A DNA stretch of 64,000 nt from Gnetum montanum (Eukaryota; Streptophyta; Gnetopsida; Gnetales; Gnetaceae), in NCBI GenBank assembly GCA_015680685.1, contig MNCI01000918.1, forward strand, positions 134,999 through 198,998. Direction: 5' to 3'. Under the pieces are notes generated by a model, which saw only the letters and a program-made list of their open reading frames with translations, did no database searches and had not been told where the DNA came from. The position numbers and the translations under genes were made by a program. Of the stretch, positions 36,102 to 48,220 are shown in pieces. Numbering within the stretch: position 1 is the first letter of the stretch; every line of letters starts with the position of its first letter.

Positions 36102-36999
36102 TGATGAGTAATAAGTAGTCCCCTATGCCTGACCATATGAAACACAAGTATGTTTGCGTGATTTGGTCGAATTCTATGGATCCCTTCTACCTAAGTGGCT
36201 TTTATCCTAAATAGTCAAAAATGAGGTTAGTGGTTGTTGTCTTCCTAATTATTACTTGTGTTAATTTTTTTTATATGACTAAGTGTATCGAGGTGTAAGA
36301 TATTTGTATTTATAATTTTACTATGTTTATCTTTAAAAGTATTAAAAGCTAAAGTAATTGAAATATTAAACTTTTAACTAATTAGTGGAACTAAAGGNGA
36401 AGTAATTGAAATATTAAACTTTTAACTAATTAGTGGAACTAAAGGTAAGCTAAACTAATCTAAACGTAGAGTATCTATTCCTACTTCTCATATACATCCT
36501 AAACTTATACTAATGTTGAGTATTTACTACTGGGCATACTAAGTATTTACTACTAGGATTACCAAGTGTTAGTATATTATGCTGGAAGTTATCATACTCA
36601 CATTACTACAAAATAAAATATTAAATTCTTAAGTGTAGAATAGTAAAGTGATTATAAGTAAATTGAATGCTAGCCCAAGTGCTACAATGGAGAGAAGAAA
36701 TCTTGATTTTATCTTCATCATGCAAAAGTGTCTAGGTACATCTTACAGTCAAATAAAAATATGTACAATCAATTTAATCCATGTTGTGGCCACTCAGAGG
36801 AAAATTTCGCTATGTCCTATGAAAGAAAATCGTAAGAGCTTTACTAGAGGAATAACCAAAGGTGTCATAAATGTAGTTGGTGTGTGCATTTACATAGGCT
36901 TAAGGAGAATTAGAGTCAACACATATGCCATGGGGATGCATTGACATATTTGCGTCAATATACATGTATCGATGCGACCAACTTATCTATACTTCATCA
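36102..36999 (-). mobile_element. Old, diverged LTR of the Athila-like family
   Basis: It starts TGATGAGTAATAAGTAG and ends CTTCATCA, with recognisable family landmarks such as GGTCGAATTC near 36160 and TTGTCTTCC near 36236. A primer-site-like motif lies on its left. On its right stands family 3' internal sequence (CCCTCATGACTAATAGAAAA against the CCCCCACAACTAAATGAAAA next to the LTR at 53687). So it has internal-type flanks on both sides. An N join at 36398 lies inside it. Confidence 0.6.
36352..36445. other. Single-N assembly join with duplicated ends
   Basis: About 46 bases before the N at 36398 are repeated right after it (GAAGTAATTGAAATATTAAA and on). This is the mark of two contigs abutted without merging their overlap, so the duplication is probably not real. 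Confidence 0.8.
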
Positions 37000-37229
37000 T
37001 ACCCTCATGACTAATAGAAAACTTGTCCTTGAATGAATAACAGAAATGAGATCGAATTATTTACAAAACTTCAGGAGTATGAAACTAATAGACTCACTAT
37101 AACAAATAGATAACTTTGAGGGCCATGCTTACATTTTATTTGTGTGGTTATAAAAAGTTGTACAAGATACAACAAATTTGGATAATTTGACAAAATTTTT
37201 AGGCATAGGCTCAATGAAGTGAAACACGA

Positions 37230-38335
37230 CGAGATCTTTATATCATGGGTGGAGGTGGAGGCTCATGTGATGCAAAGGACTCTTCATCATGTCCGTGCTC
37301 TACTAGAGGCCTTAGTTGTCTTCCTATTGCCAAAAATTGAAAGGTGTCTAGAAGTACCTTCATTTTCTCCTCCTTACCACATGGGTCATGGATGGTCCAT
37401 GCGACTTCACCTAGATGGACTAGTGTTAGTATATCCCATGGGTAAGGCAATGTTGGAAACAACTCCTTCATTTTAACAAATCAATCTGCAAACTATTTAC
37501 GTTCGATGTTGAACATATAGACAAAGTTTTTCAGCTCTTAGTAATTACTCATTTTCCTAGTGAGGTTTTTAGGAATTGATTTTTGATATGTAAACTTGCT
37601 CTTAAGAATTTCAAGCTTTATGTTGGCTACTTTCAACTTTTGTTTTGTCTTTTTATGGAGCTTGAACTCTACCTCATAAAGGAGGTAGGAGCTGGCCACC
37701 TACTTTTTCAACCCTGATCTTGGCCTTTTCACTATTAACATTATCAAGTTTGTGTAATAGAGATTGGCTAACTCCATGTACTTTGTCATCTCTTCAATCT
37801 ACAATATCTTTAGGTGAATTTTAACTTGATTGTAAGCATGGAGGCCATCAAAAATAGGTTGACGTACATCACCTCTTTGTTGGAGTTGTTGAAGGGCCTC
37901 ATTCATCTTTGCCTTTGCCATATGATTTCTTTCTCATTTACCTCCTTGAGCATTTTGACCTGATCTCCCTAATGATTCTTAACTCTTTTATATTTCAAGG
38001 CTTCATTCTTTCATTTTCAATAGTCTTATGATATCTAGCAAACAGAGAGAATGTTCGATTAAACCAAGTCAAACTCGTACAAATTTTGTCGTTGATAGCT
38101 AATTCAATTATTTTGCATGATGTTAGATTTGATTTGAAACCGTAGCTCTTTAAACTAATTAAAACTTCATGAGCTTGTATGATCAAGAGAGCAGAATATT
38201 TTGGGATTGCCTAGCCAGCTTTAAAACCCTTTAGCCCAAAAATAAATTTGATCACAAACACTTTAATCTTTGTAGCATCCTTGCTGAAACTTCTTCTAAA
38301 ATTTACCTCCACTTAGGGCTCATTTTTCACACACA
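37230..38335 (-). pseudogene. Degenerate 3' ORF of the old Tat element (coiled coil)
   Basis: On the minus strand, downstream of the integrase, an interrupted frame of about 370 codons can be followed. It runs through EVNFRRSFSKDATKIKVFVI (about 38310), IIQAHEVLISLKSYGFKSNL (38186) and FNRTFSLFARYHKTIENERM (38080). A Lys/Glu-rich coiled-coil-like part follows (about 37900-37560), then PWDILTLVHLGEVAWTIHDP (37440). I do not recognise the protein. Its place after integrase suggests an extra ORF of the Tat element rather than a host gene. Confidence 0.45.
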
Positions 38336-39899
38336 AATATGGTTGTGATAAATCTTAGCTTAATCTCATTACATGAGGCTATTGTTGCAACAATAGTTAT
38401 TAAGCTTTATTCATAATACAACTCTCATCGAAAACTTGACTTAAGTCTTGGAAACTCAAAATCTCAATTAGGCCTAAGCTTTTTATTTCTTTAATTATAA
38501 TTCTAGAACTATTTTGAGATTAAATCCCCTTTCTTATGTAAATATCAAGCTATACTAAAATTAGGAATCATCAGCAATTCGAATAATTTATCTTTACATG
38601 AGTATTGAGATACCAACTAGATTTTGTTGATTCCAAAATAGAAGCTGAAAATTTTATCTTATTTTTGTTTTAATCATTGTAACAGGGATATGAATATAAT
38701 CCTAAGATAGAAAAATGGGCTCTGTTGAGTTCATAAGTTTCATTCAAAACTTGAATGAAAATCTCTTATTCTTAAATTAGGCTCTATATAAGGGTTACCT
38801 ACTTTATCTATAACAAAGCAATTTTCTTTAGCCAATTATCCATTTTTTATTGAGTAGAGATCAAAGACTTAATCCTTGCTCCATTAATGGCCAAAATATG
38901 ACAACATTTCTTACCCTCTTTTTTCTCCAAAGGATCACTATACTAAAACTCTTAAAATAGTAAGATTTCATTTATTCTAATGAGTTAGTGCTGAATGATA
39001 TTATGAACAACGATACTTGAAGATGTTGTGAACCAAGCCTTAAAAGAAAATCTTTTTTGGTGAAAAGTTCAATCAAGCTTAAGGCTTGAAAGAATAAAAA
39101 TTCCATGCAACCTACACATCATGAAAAATACATACATATGTCTAGCTATCTAGAAACTAGTTAAGTAGCAAAAAGAAAATGGTCACCATCACCTTTCATG
39201 TAACCTTTCTTTCAGAAGCTCTATCATACTTGATTTTGATTATAACTTTGGCCATCTTCTCATCTTCTTGATTTGAAGTCTTCTCCCTAGCAATGGTCAT
39301 TCTGCTGCTTTCCCTGGCTGATTCCTTTTTAAATTGGTTTGAGAATATCCCTTTTCCTTTCCTTTAGACTAGTGTTGTGATTATAAATTTGGTTGGGACC
39401 TTGATTGTTCTCTTGGCTAGGCTGATCAATAGCCTATGAGACAAAAATTTCTTCCCATGAATCTAAATTATTTAGATTTTTCTCATTACCATCTAGCCTC
39501 ATGATGTTCAAACATTGATTGTAATCAACCCAAGCCTAAGCATGAATGAAGCAACCATTTATCATAAGAGAAAATTCGTCGACCAACCATGTTAGATAGG
39601 TACAATTATATAGAGCCCCATGATTTGAAGCTTTATAATATGCCCTCATGATATTCTATAGAAAACATCCAAATAGATAAGGGATGAAAGGCCTTCTCCT
39701 TACCATTTAAAAAAATGCTCTTAACTTAGGAGTTTTTAGCTAATAGAAAGACTATTTACACTTCGTTATATAACCAAAGTTCTCAAGAATTTCAACCATC
39801 ATAATAACCAGTTTAGATGCTTATTAAATTCACACTAAGCTTATTTATTAACTTCCAAAACAAACCACTATTTACATATTTATAATCTCTGATTTACCT

Positions 39900-40110
39900 T
39901 AGTTTCATCAAGTATTGGATGGTTGCCCAAAGCAGTGCTTGAGATGGATGCCATTAAATGGGAACTTCAGCTCAATTCCATTCATCATGAACAACTTATA
40001 GGTATTATCTAATACTTGTTGCTTGATATCAAATAGGCCTATCCATTTGGTAGAAAATTTGTTATGATTGTTTATTCTTCTTGTGTTCAAAAGCAACACT
40101 AGGTCACCTA
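39900..40110 (-). pseudogene. Integrase C-terminal end of the old Tat element
   Basis: Encodes VLLLNTRRINNHNKFSTKWI, then GLFDIKQQVLDNTYKL and FPFNGIHLKHCF. This is the GPF/Y-type module with the N..YL-like ending found at the C-terminus of gypsy integrases. It lies left of a solo LTR that split the integrase. Confidence 0.7.
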
Positions 40111-40220
40111 CTCTAAATCCCTTTTTTTAGATCTTTTCTATCAAACCATCTTTTGATTCATGATGCATTTATTAACAAACTATCTCTTGCTTTGTCAATC
40201 TTAGATTCTCTCTTGATAAG

Positions 40221-41104
40221 TGATGAGCGGCAAGGTACCCCTACGCCCAACGATATGAATCACAAGTGTTCACATGCAATCTGGTCGAATTCTGTAGACT
40301 ATAGTTACTAAGTACACTAGAGCTAAACAGTGTGTGCATGTTGTTCATTCGTTGTCTTCCCAGTCCCACTTGTGGAGTGCAATGGTATGGTTAAGTGTGA
40401 TTGAGGTATATGATTTTTATTATTTTGTGTTTTTCTGGAATTACTCACCTAGAACAAGAATAAAAGTAGGAGTGATTAAAAGTAAAAGTGATTAATTACT
40501 GAGAAAACTAAAGTCTAATCTAGCCTAACATAAGTAACCATTCCCACTTCTCGAACACATCCTGAACTTCATGCAAACATTGTTGGGTTGTCAAATGCTA
40601 ATCATTTCTGAGCTACCAAATGTCACACATATGCTTGAAGGGGTCGTGCTTGTGTAATTTAACGATTTGCTTAATTGATCAAAATGAATTACTGTGCTAA
40701 CAACATGAACGTAAAGTGCATAAAATAAAATAACATAAAATAAAATATAAATGCTTGAGAAAGGAAATCTCAAGGGCTACAAGGAATGGATCAAAGAGCT
40801 TGTCTTTATTGCCAACACAATGGTGTGCTTAGGTACATCAATGCTTGAATAAAGATTTTTTCACACTTAGACCTCCTGTTGCGAGCACTTGGAAAATATT
40901 CTAACTTTCAAATGGACAAACTGGAAGAGCTTTGCTACTGACTACTAAAAATGTACTCCCAATTGTATGCCTGGGTGTGGTATTTATAGACCTAGGAGTA
41001 ACCTTGTGAGATTGAATGTATGATATCACATCTTGGGCCTCAATATTCTGTACCCAATATTGTGGCCACCTTGATATCGGAGTGATGAAAAACAAGATTT
41101 ATCA
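40221..41104 (-). mobile_element. Solo LTR C (Athila-like family), target duplication ATAAG
   Basis: 884 bases starting TGATGAGCGGCAAGGTACCC and ending GATTTATCA. It has perfect 5-bp flanks ATAAG (40216-40220 and 41105-41109). A TATA box is on the minus strand near 40990-40980 with GATATC/AATATT elements upstream. It is inserted into the integrase of the old Tat element. Confidence 0.88.
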
Positions 41105-42357
41105 ATAAGAAAAAACATTAAACTTTTATCGGTGTCTACCTTTTCATTGTACTTCTATACAAATTTTGATGTTGATGTTATGATCTTATTGGTAATTCTT
41201 ATAGTTATTCCATAAACTAGATTATAGGATGTAGTGCTAGTAGACTTCTTAATTCATATGCAATCTATCCATAAAGCAGATCATAGGTAATTATGCTAGT
41301 TTCCTAAACCCAATTCCATTGATCTTTTTATGTGAGAAATAAGCTTCTTATTTGTAGATTCAACTAGCTCGTTTCCTTAAGGATAATAATTTGAGAAGGA
41401 GAAAAGGAAACTAAATTTCTCAAAATCCCATCTTATGAATTCCATAGATTAAAATGCAGGACTATTATTTGATATTAATACATTAGGCATACCAAAATGA
41501 CTTAGGATATGATCTTCAAGAAACCTTATTACATCTAAAGTTGAACTTTTCTTTAGACCTTTTGCTTCTGTCCACTTGGTAAAATAATTTGTAGTTGTAA
41601 GCATGAACCTATGTTTAGCTTTTCATGGAGTAATTACTCCAATAAAATCTAAACCCCATTATTTAAATGATCTTTTGGTAGTATTGGTTTTAAAGGAGCA
41701 CTAGCTTTCTTGATCTTTGACCCATGGTTTTGACATTTGAAACAACATTGAACCTTCAAGCTAAAATCTTGATACATGCTAGGCCAATAAAATCCATAAC
41801 ATAATAGGTTTTCCATTGTAGATTTTTGTTAATCATAAAACAATTTTGCATGATCATGAAATTGGTCTACTACAAACTCAATCTAATCATTTCAACACAC
41901 TCCAATAGAATTCCTCTAAAATATTTTTTATATAAGATTCCATCTTTCACCACAAAATTATTTGTCTTTTTTAAAAAAATCTCTTCTTTGACTCATAGTC
42001 AAATTATCTAGGATTTTTCTTGAAGCAAAAAGTTATAAAATTTTATCATACCAATTTCTATTATTGGAATTTAATACACAAATTTTAGCTTCTTTGGCCA
42101 TTAATTTGGCTAATCCCATTCCTTTAATTATTTTCCATAATTCTAATAAAAATTTGAATCATTGATGCTTAGCAATCCAATTTTATCTTTTCAGCCCAAT
42201 TTTATTTTGAGCTAAAAATTGCTTAACAGTATGCTCTATTATCATGATATGGATTAAAGCACTCTTTAAATAATATTCAAAATGCATTAGAGTCTTAATT
42301 ACAACATATGCTTGTCGTTCTAAATCTGAATAGTTTAACTCAAAATCTTTAGGTTGG
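41105..42357 (-). pseudogene. RNase H end and integrase core of the old Tat element
   Basis: 42370-42183 (minus) encodes NYSDLERQAYVVIKTLMHFE and on, the gypsy RNase H signature (S..ER.A......FR.YL). 41800-41150 holds broken integrase: a HH-CC-like part with CCFKCQNHG, then KPI.....WG-type sequence full of stops. The reading frame is interrupted many times. Confidence 0.7.
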
Positions 42358-43221
42358 TGATGAACCATGATTTGTCAGGCTTTGATATCAGACCTGCGAT
42401 ATCGGATCGATGATACCGGGTACACAATATTGCAGCCTGGCTAACGATATCAGATACACGATATCGTGGTTCCTATGTAAGCCTATAAATACCACATTTG
42501 GGCACACAGGAAAGGAAAGTTTAGTGTTAGAGTAGAGTCCTTTTTGTTCATTTTTAGTTCATCTTAATCCTTTCCCCAATGCATGCTTGCAGTGTGATGA
42601 TTGTAATTGTATGGAACCTTTATTCGAGTGTGACGTACTTGGACATGCGCATGACCGACAATAAAGATCGAGATTACTTCATCATTGCAACGGTTACTTA
42701 GTTTTAATTACTTAACTATTATTTATTGTTTTCTTAATTAATATTTATTTACCTTCCTCTACTATCCCTGTTATTAAATGCGGAATGAGTACGACTTAAT
42801 CATGAGTATTTAAGTGTGACTACTTGGTATCCCAGTAGTGTATTTAGGAGTGCTTAAGTAACATGCGTTTGGTAATCCCAGAAGTAGTACATGAAGTCCA
42901 AGATGTGTACGGATGATTAAGGATGGATGCTCATCGCACTTAGGCTAGCTTAGATTCTCTTCTCTCACTCCCATTAGCTTAAAACAAAGTTATTTTCCAT
43001 TGCCTCTAGGAGTAGCACTAGTTTAGGACCACATCATACACCTCACTCTGGACTAAACCATACGTGATAAGCAAATACTAGTCCAGATGGGAAGATAGCA
43101 AACTGTGATTAACGTGTAACTATCTAAATACCACAACTAGCCCATCTACGGAGTTCGACTGGATCGTGCGTGAACGCTTGTATTTGTATGGTTGAGTTTA
43201 GGGGTACCTAGCCACTCATCA
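42358..43221 (+). mobile_element. Solo LTR D (Athila-like family, opposite orientation), target duplication GTTGG
   Basis: 864 bases starting TGATGAACCATGATTTGTC and ending TAGCCACTCATCA. Perfect 5-bp duplications GTTGG stand at 42353-42357 and 43222-43226. The TATA box CTATAAATAC is at 42483-42492, preceded by four to five GATATC-like palindromes (42384-42470). It is inserted between the RT and RNase H of the old Tat element. Confidence 0.92.
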
Positions 43222-43626
43222 GTTGGTAACTAAAGTATTTGATTGGTTCATCTTGAAGATTTTTCTTTTTAGTTATAACTATAGCAATAAAATCACTAGA
43301 AGGAAAAGCATATAGTAAAAAATCCTTCTTTAATTTAGGTTTAGATAAACATAGAACTTCCTAGATAGATTTTTTAATTTGCACTAATGCTTTATTTGAT
43401 TTAGGTGTCTTTTTGACTTGCACATCCCTCTTAAGCATGTATATTAAAGGTTTGGTAATCTTAGTAAATCCTAATATAAAGTTCTTGATGAAATTTATTT
43501 TTCCAAAGAAGGATCTTAGGTACTTTTTGTTGGTTGGGTCTTCAATATTTTGAATGGCTTGGATTCTTGTGTTATCTATTGGTATACCTTTTTAGCAAAA
43601 TATATGTCATAATAAGCTTCTAGACT
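43222..43626 (-). pseudogene. RT C-terminal part of the old Tat element
   Basis: The minus strand shows decayed connection-type sequence between RT and RNase H (about 43580-43240), with many stops. It joins logically to the RT N-terminal half at 50081-50950, from which it was separated by element 1. Confidence 0.55.
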
Positions 43627-43889
43627 TGATGAGTGGCGAGGTACCCCTACACTAAACCATACGAATACGAGTGTTACATGTGCAATTCGGTCAAACTCCG
43701 TAGACTAAGTGCCTACACACCTCATGGAACACTTAAGGTTAATNAGGTCTAAACTCTGAAACAAGGAGAGCTGCCTCTTATTTATAGATTTGGCGGTGCA
43801 CTGTGATATCGTGTACGCGATATCGCAAGTGAAGACGCGATATCGCAGGGGATTCGATATTGCGGCCCATGCGATATCGTGTCCCATCA
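43627..43889 (-). repeat. 3' LTR of element 1 (collapsed at an N join)
   Basis: Starts TGATGAGTGGCGAGGTACCC and ends GTGTCCCATCA. About 530 bases present in the partner LTR are missing exactly at the N at 43744, so the loss may be an assembly artefact. Five GATATC-like palindromes stand at 43805-43878. Confidence 0.85.
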
Positions 43890-45790
43890 TAGCCCCATGA
43901 TTGAATAAAAACTCATCCTCGAGTTTCTTACAAAATATTGGGAAGGTATGGGATTATTGACTTGAATGGAACTAATGGTGAATGGGATGACATGTGAACG
44001 GATCATCATTACAAGACAAGACAAAACTGGTGTTCACGACAACAAGAGTGAACACCTTATACATTTGACATCAGGCCTTATTTGGCAGTTGAGGAGAAGA
44101 GAAAAGAGAAAAGAGAGAAGAAGTCTACTGCTGCCAACGCGAATGTTGCGCCTTTCGTTGTCTATCTGTAAGTGCGCCATCCATCTCGTTCCTTGCATAG
44201 ATGCTTTAGCATCGATCCATTCCAAGTGTTCCCTCCAGATCCAATCCGTTGTTGTATGATTGCCATCTGCACACACAACAACAGTGTTATATTAGCAAGG
44301 GTAAATGAATCATAATGCAGTTAATACCTTGCTTCGGTGAAAAGTCCATTGGCTGAGTTGTGGTATGGCTGATACAAGTCTGGAGATATATTCATGCTGA
44401 CTACCGAAGGTGCAGGGGTTAGGAGAAAATCGAAAAATTTGGGTCTAGACCCCCATGACTAAGAGTGAACCTTCGGTAGTGGTAGAATGGAGAAAGAAAA
44501 AGAACAAGGAAGATGGAGAAAAAGAGCCAACTATAATGACGATGAAATGGATTCAAGATGGAAATGAACAAAATAGAGTGGATTGCAAAAATGTTAAGGG
44601 AAAGAATTTAACTGGTGTACTAAATAGGAATGCCAGTGGGTCCTCCCCAAAGCAGGCTCATGCCATTAATGCCCTAACAAACCCACATTCAAAGAGTCCA
44701 TAGGCTCTAGGAATGTCATTTGGGACAAGATTTAAAGTCTTAACCATAAGAATTTACCAAAAAGAAAACAATGCGTCAACCAAAATATTCACTAATGATA
44801 CAACCGGCAACGAGGTGAACAATGGAGAGAAGGATGGAGAGAAGAGAATGGAATGGAATCTCAAGAACAAGGTGGTGTATAGCCCCTTGTGTAGTTACTG
44901 ATTAATGTGACTTAGTATATCCCATTCCAAGTCCAGCCTCAAACAAACCACATCCAGTGACTTCGCATTAATGCATTCGGCCAATCCATCCTCTTGAAGT
45001 AACAAGAATGTATCCCCTAAAGAGCCACCACCATTCCGACCAAACAAAGGAGGAGAGAATGGAAAGCGAGAAGGGCCTTAGTTAGAGAAAACATTTTTAT
45101 TTTAGTTCCATAACCAGTGCTTGTAGCCCAAATGATTATTTCGTCTAAGGGGTGTGCTTTGAATTCTCACTATTTTTTTTATTTTTTATGTTTATACGTG
45201 AGAACCACACCATGAAAAGACTTTGTTATTTTTATTAACTCAGCTTCCCGATAATGGAGCAATGTTGGAATGGGAAGGAAAACTCAAGAAGAAAACATTC
45301 AAGCACCCAAGAGAATGGCCAACACAAATGCATGAAGTTCCCTTGAAGCCACACCCTTTTCAATCCTTGAGTCCTTCCTTAGTTTGGGAAATGCCCAGTC
45401 ACTGATTCGTTGATAGTTCTTATTTAAAAAGGGACTATACATTTCCAAGCCAAGAGAGACCATAGAAATTTGTGGATGTATGGATGAAGTGAACTCATTG
45501 CCTGTCATATCAAAAGAACCATACCTTAGTATCAACATCATAACTTAAAGGTAAAAACCAAACAATAGCAACCAATAGAAAAACAGTTCATACCATAATT
45601 AAGAACACTTATTGGGTGAAAAACTTACAAGATGGATAACACACACAAGAAATGGAAAAGTATGGATGATGTTGTAAAACAAAAACAAGAACAGTTAAAG
45701 AAATTTGTAAAACAAAAATGTGTAAACAAAAACGTGTAAAAGAAAAATGCGTAAAACAAAAACTTAAAAGAATTGAGGGCCGCAAATGAT
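43890..45790 (-). other. 3' non-coding region of element 1
   Basis: No recognisable protein. It parallels 53688-55560 of element 2. It has a G-rich purine stretch next to the 3' LTR (minus strand ATCATGGGGCTA), the likely polypurine tract. An A-rich array of GTAAAACAAAAA-like units lies at 45670-45775. Confidence 0.7.
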
Positions 45791-46095
45791 TAGCATAGGT
45801 GGCCATCTTCCCCATGACTGAATGGAAAGGGAGAGATCCTAAATAATGAACACCTATTTGAATTTCTTAAAAGTGTCCAACTTCTCTCGATTGATGTTTT
45901 CAAGTTAAGGGATGGAAGTCGGCGACGCTCATACTGTAATGTATCTATGCTTTCGTTGTGGGTGCAAGTTGTTCCCGCAGTTCGTTCCATGCATGTTGGT
46001 GGGCTGCTCTCTTGATTAGCTATCAACCACTCGGTGTTCTCTTATTGTGTGGTTGCTACATACAAGCACCTTTGTATCTAAGTTTCTTGGGCATG

Positions 46096-46620
46096 CTAGC
46101 TGCATGCAAGAGATGCTGTGCATTCCTCCATGTCATCAGCCTCTGAGTCACTGTATGTGATGCATGGAACTTTCTTCTTCTCGATCTTTCCATAAATGTT
46201 TACCTTAGATATTTCCAAGGAAAGATTGCAGATTCCTAGGCATGCGTCTATTGTACTTAGCCATGGCCTTCCCATTATAATTGAGAAGTCCCCTTTGTTA
46301 TTCTTAACTTCTATCACCAGGAAATCTGTTGAGTGTGACCAACCACACATAGTGGTAACGATGTCCTCCACCAATCCCAAGGTAATGGTGATGGACTAGT
46401 CAACTAGCTCTAGTTGAATATTGCTCTTCTTAAGTGGAGGCAGGTTCCAGGCTTTATACATTTCTCGTGAGATTAGGTTGACTCTGGAACCTGAGTGAAG
46501 AAGAGCCTTATGAGGTTCATTCCTAGCGACTTGGAGGTAGATTAAGGAACTTCCAGGGTCAGAGAGTTTCCTGGGAAGGTGGCCTACCTTGATCCAGTTG
46601 GTAACGGTATGTGTTAACAT
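46096..46620 (-). pseudogene. Aspartic protease region of element 1, active site mutated
   Basis: ALLHSGSRVNLIS at about 46507-46469 is the gypsy protease active-site region (usually LLDSGS..N.I), with Asp changed to His. The later part reads KGDFSIIMGRPWLSTIDA (flap and the ILGRPWL-like end). A frame change at about 46396-46380 separates the two. Confidence 0.75.
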
Positions 46621-46644
46621 AACTGTATGTGTTGAGCTCTGTTG

Positions 46645-48217
46645 TTAGTTTGAAGGGAGCTTCGAAGCCTTAATTGTTGGAAGAGCGTACACAGACTCAA
46701 CCGCTTGTGGTTGTGAGAGCTTGTTTGGGCTTTTAGTTCTGAAGAAAGGTCTTCTCTTCTTGTGGTTGTCAGAACCAGTAGTGGGTTGAAGGTTTACAGC
46801 TCTCGTAGCATTACGTTGCTGCGATTGAGTGGGGAGTTCCCCTTGCATTATTGGAGCGGGAGGTAGTGGAACTATCGACGTAAGAGTGGCAGATGGATTC
46901 GGAGGATGGTATGCATGTGGTATGTCTTCCGTAGGATAAGGAGTCCTAAAATACTCCCAAACTTGGTAGTGACGTTGCAGGGTTGCGTGACCCATAGAGT
47001 CACTTGGAGAAACTGGCTGCGGCACGTAGTAGCCATATGGGTCTGGTTGCCGGTAAGGGTATTGTTGCCTAGGCGGTGGCATCCCCCATGACTGTCGGTG
47101 TTGCTCGATAGGTTGTGGTGGAGTTCCACTTGGATAATATGTTAACAGTTGGTGGAACTGCCTTGGGTTACCTTGGGGATAAGGTAACCGAAGAGGTGCT
47201 TTCCGTTTGTTAAGTCTTGGGTTGAGTGCATACACCCCGGACTCTTGCAGACATGAGATTATTGGGCAACATCCCTTAGGATGGTCATATTGGTAGATCT
47301 CACATCCACCATCATTGTTCGTGTTAGAATCCACAACCTCATCGGTGATAGTCATTTTTCCCTTACCCTTGTCATGTGCATGGCTTTTTCTTATCATGGT
47401 CACTACTTCGCTCCTTAGACTCTTCTACAATTTTGAGAACAGTTTCAAATCTACTATCTAAGGAGCCCCACATTTGATCTATCTTAGTCGACACTTCGGT
47501 TGTTAGCGTTTGAAGCGGCAAGGTTTTTCTATTCACCAACTCTTCAAGTGGTGACTCATCCTCTTCCTCATAGAATCGTACTCCCTTCTTTCGGAGGGAA
47601 GGATCACGGTTATATTCTTCTGCGGTTTCTCTTTTTTGTAGCTCCCCTTCTTCTTTAGCTACTTGCTCCAACAATCAATGAATTTCATGGGACCTAAGTT
47701 CAGATAATCTCCCTTGGGCATATGTCCCAAGGGTTCTCCTAGTTTCGTGTCTTAGCCCATCTACGAGGTGGCGAAGTTGATCCCGTTGTGCGTAACCATG
47801 GCCCGGGCAAAGATGTAGCAATGCATAATATCGGCCCATGGTAGCATCCAAGGGTTCGTGAGTACCCTGCTTCCATCCTTGGATTTGTTTACGCAAGTTG
47901 GACACTCTGGAGTACGTTTGGTATTTATCGTTAAACAATTCTAGCATTGTACTCCACCTCCTAATGGTTTTAGGTTCTACGGACTGGTACCAACTCTTTG
48001 GTTCTTTTATGAGTGTCCTAGGGAACAACTTTAACTTTTGCCACTTGTTCTCAATATTCTGCAAGGTGCAGGCATCGTGGAATGCCTATAAGTGATTTTG
48101 CAGATCAGCATTGTATCCCCCCTCAAATCATGGGATGTTAGTCATGTCTAGTCTCTTGATCCAGCTATCTTTCTGGTGCCTTGTAGGTATTCTCACAGCC
48201 TCCATAATATCTAACAT
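46645..48217 (-). pseudogene. gag of element 1
   Basis: Starts at the ATG 48217-48215, three bases after the stop of the upstream ORF (SMLDIMEAVRI). 48064-47675 is the retrotransposon gag domain (QNIENKWQKLKLFPRTL; FNDKYQTYSRVSNLRKQI; then CPGHGYAQRDQLRHLVDGL). A TGA at 47677-47675 and a frameshift near 47400 break it. The later part has a CEIYQYDHPKGCCP segment and a long Pro/Gln/Tyr-rich tail (47100-46700). No classical CCHC knuckle is seen. Confidence 0.8.
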
Positions 48218-48220
48218 ACT

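Noticed and set aside
37219-37476. Plus-strand 85-codon ORF
   Set aside because: The minus strand reads better as part of the Tat 3' ORF; the plus frame has no motif.
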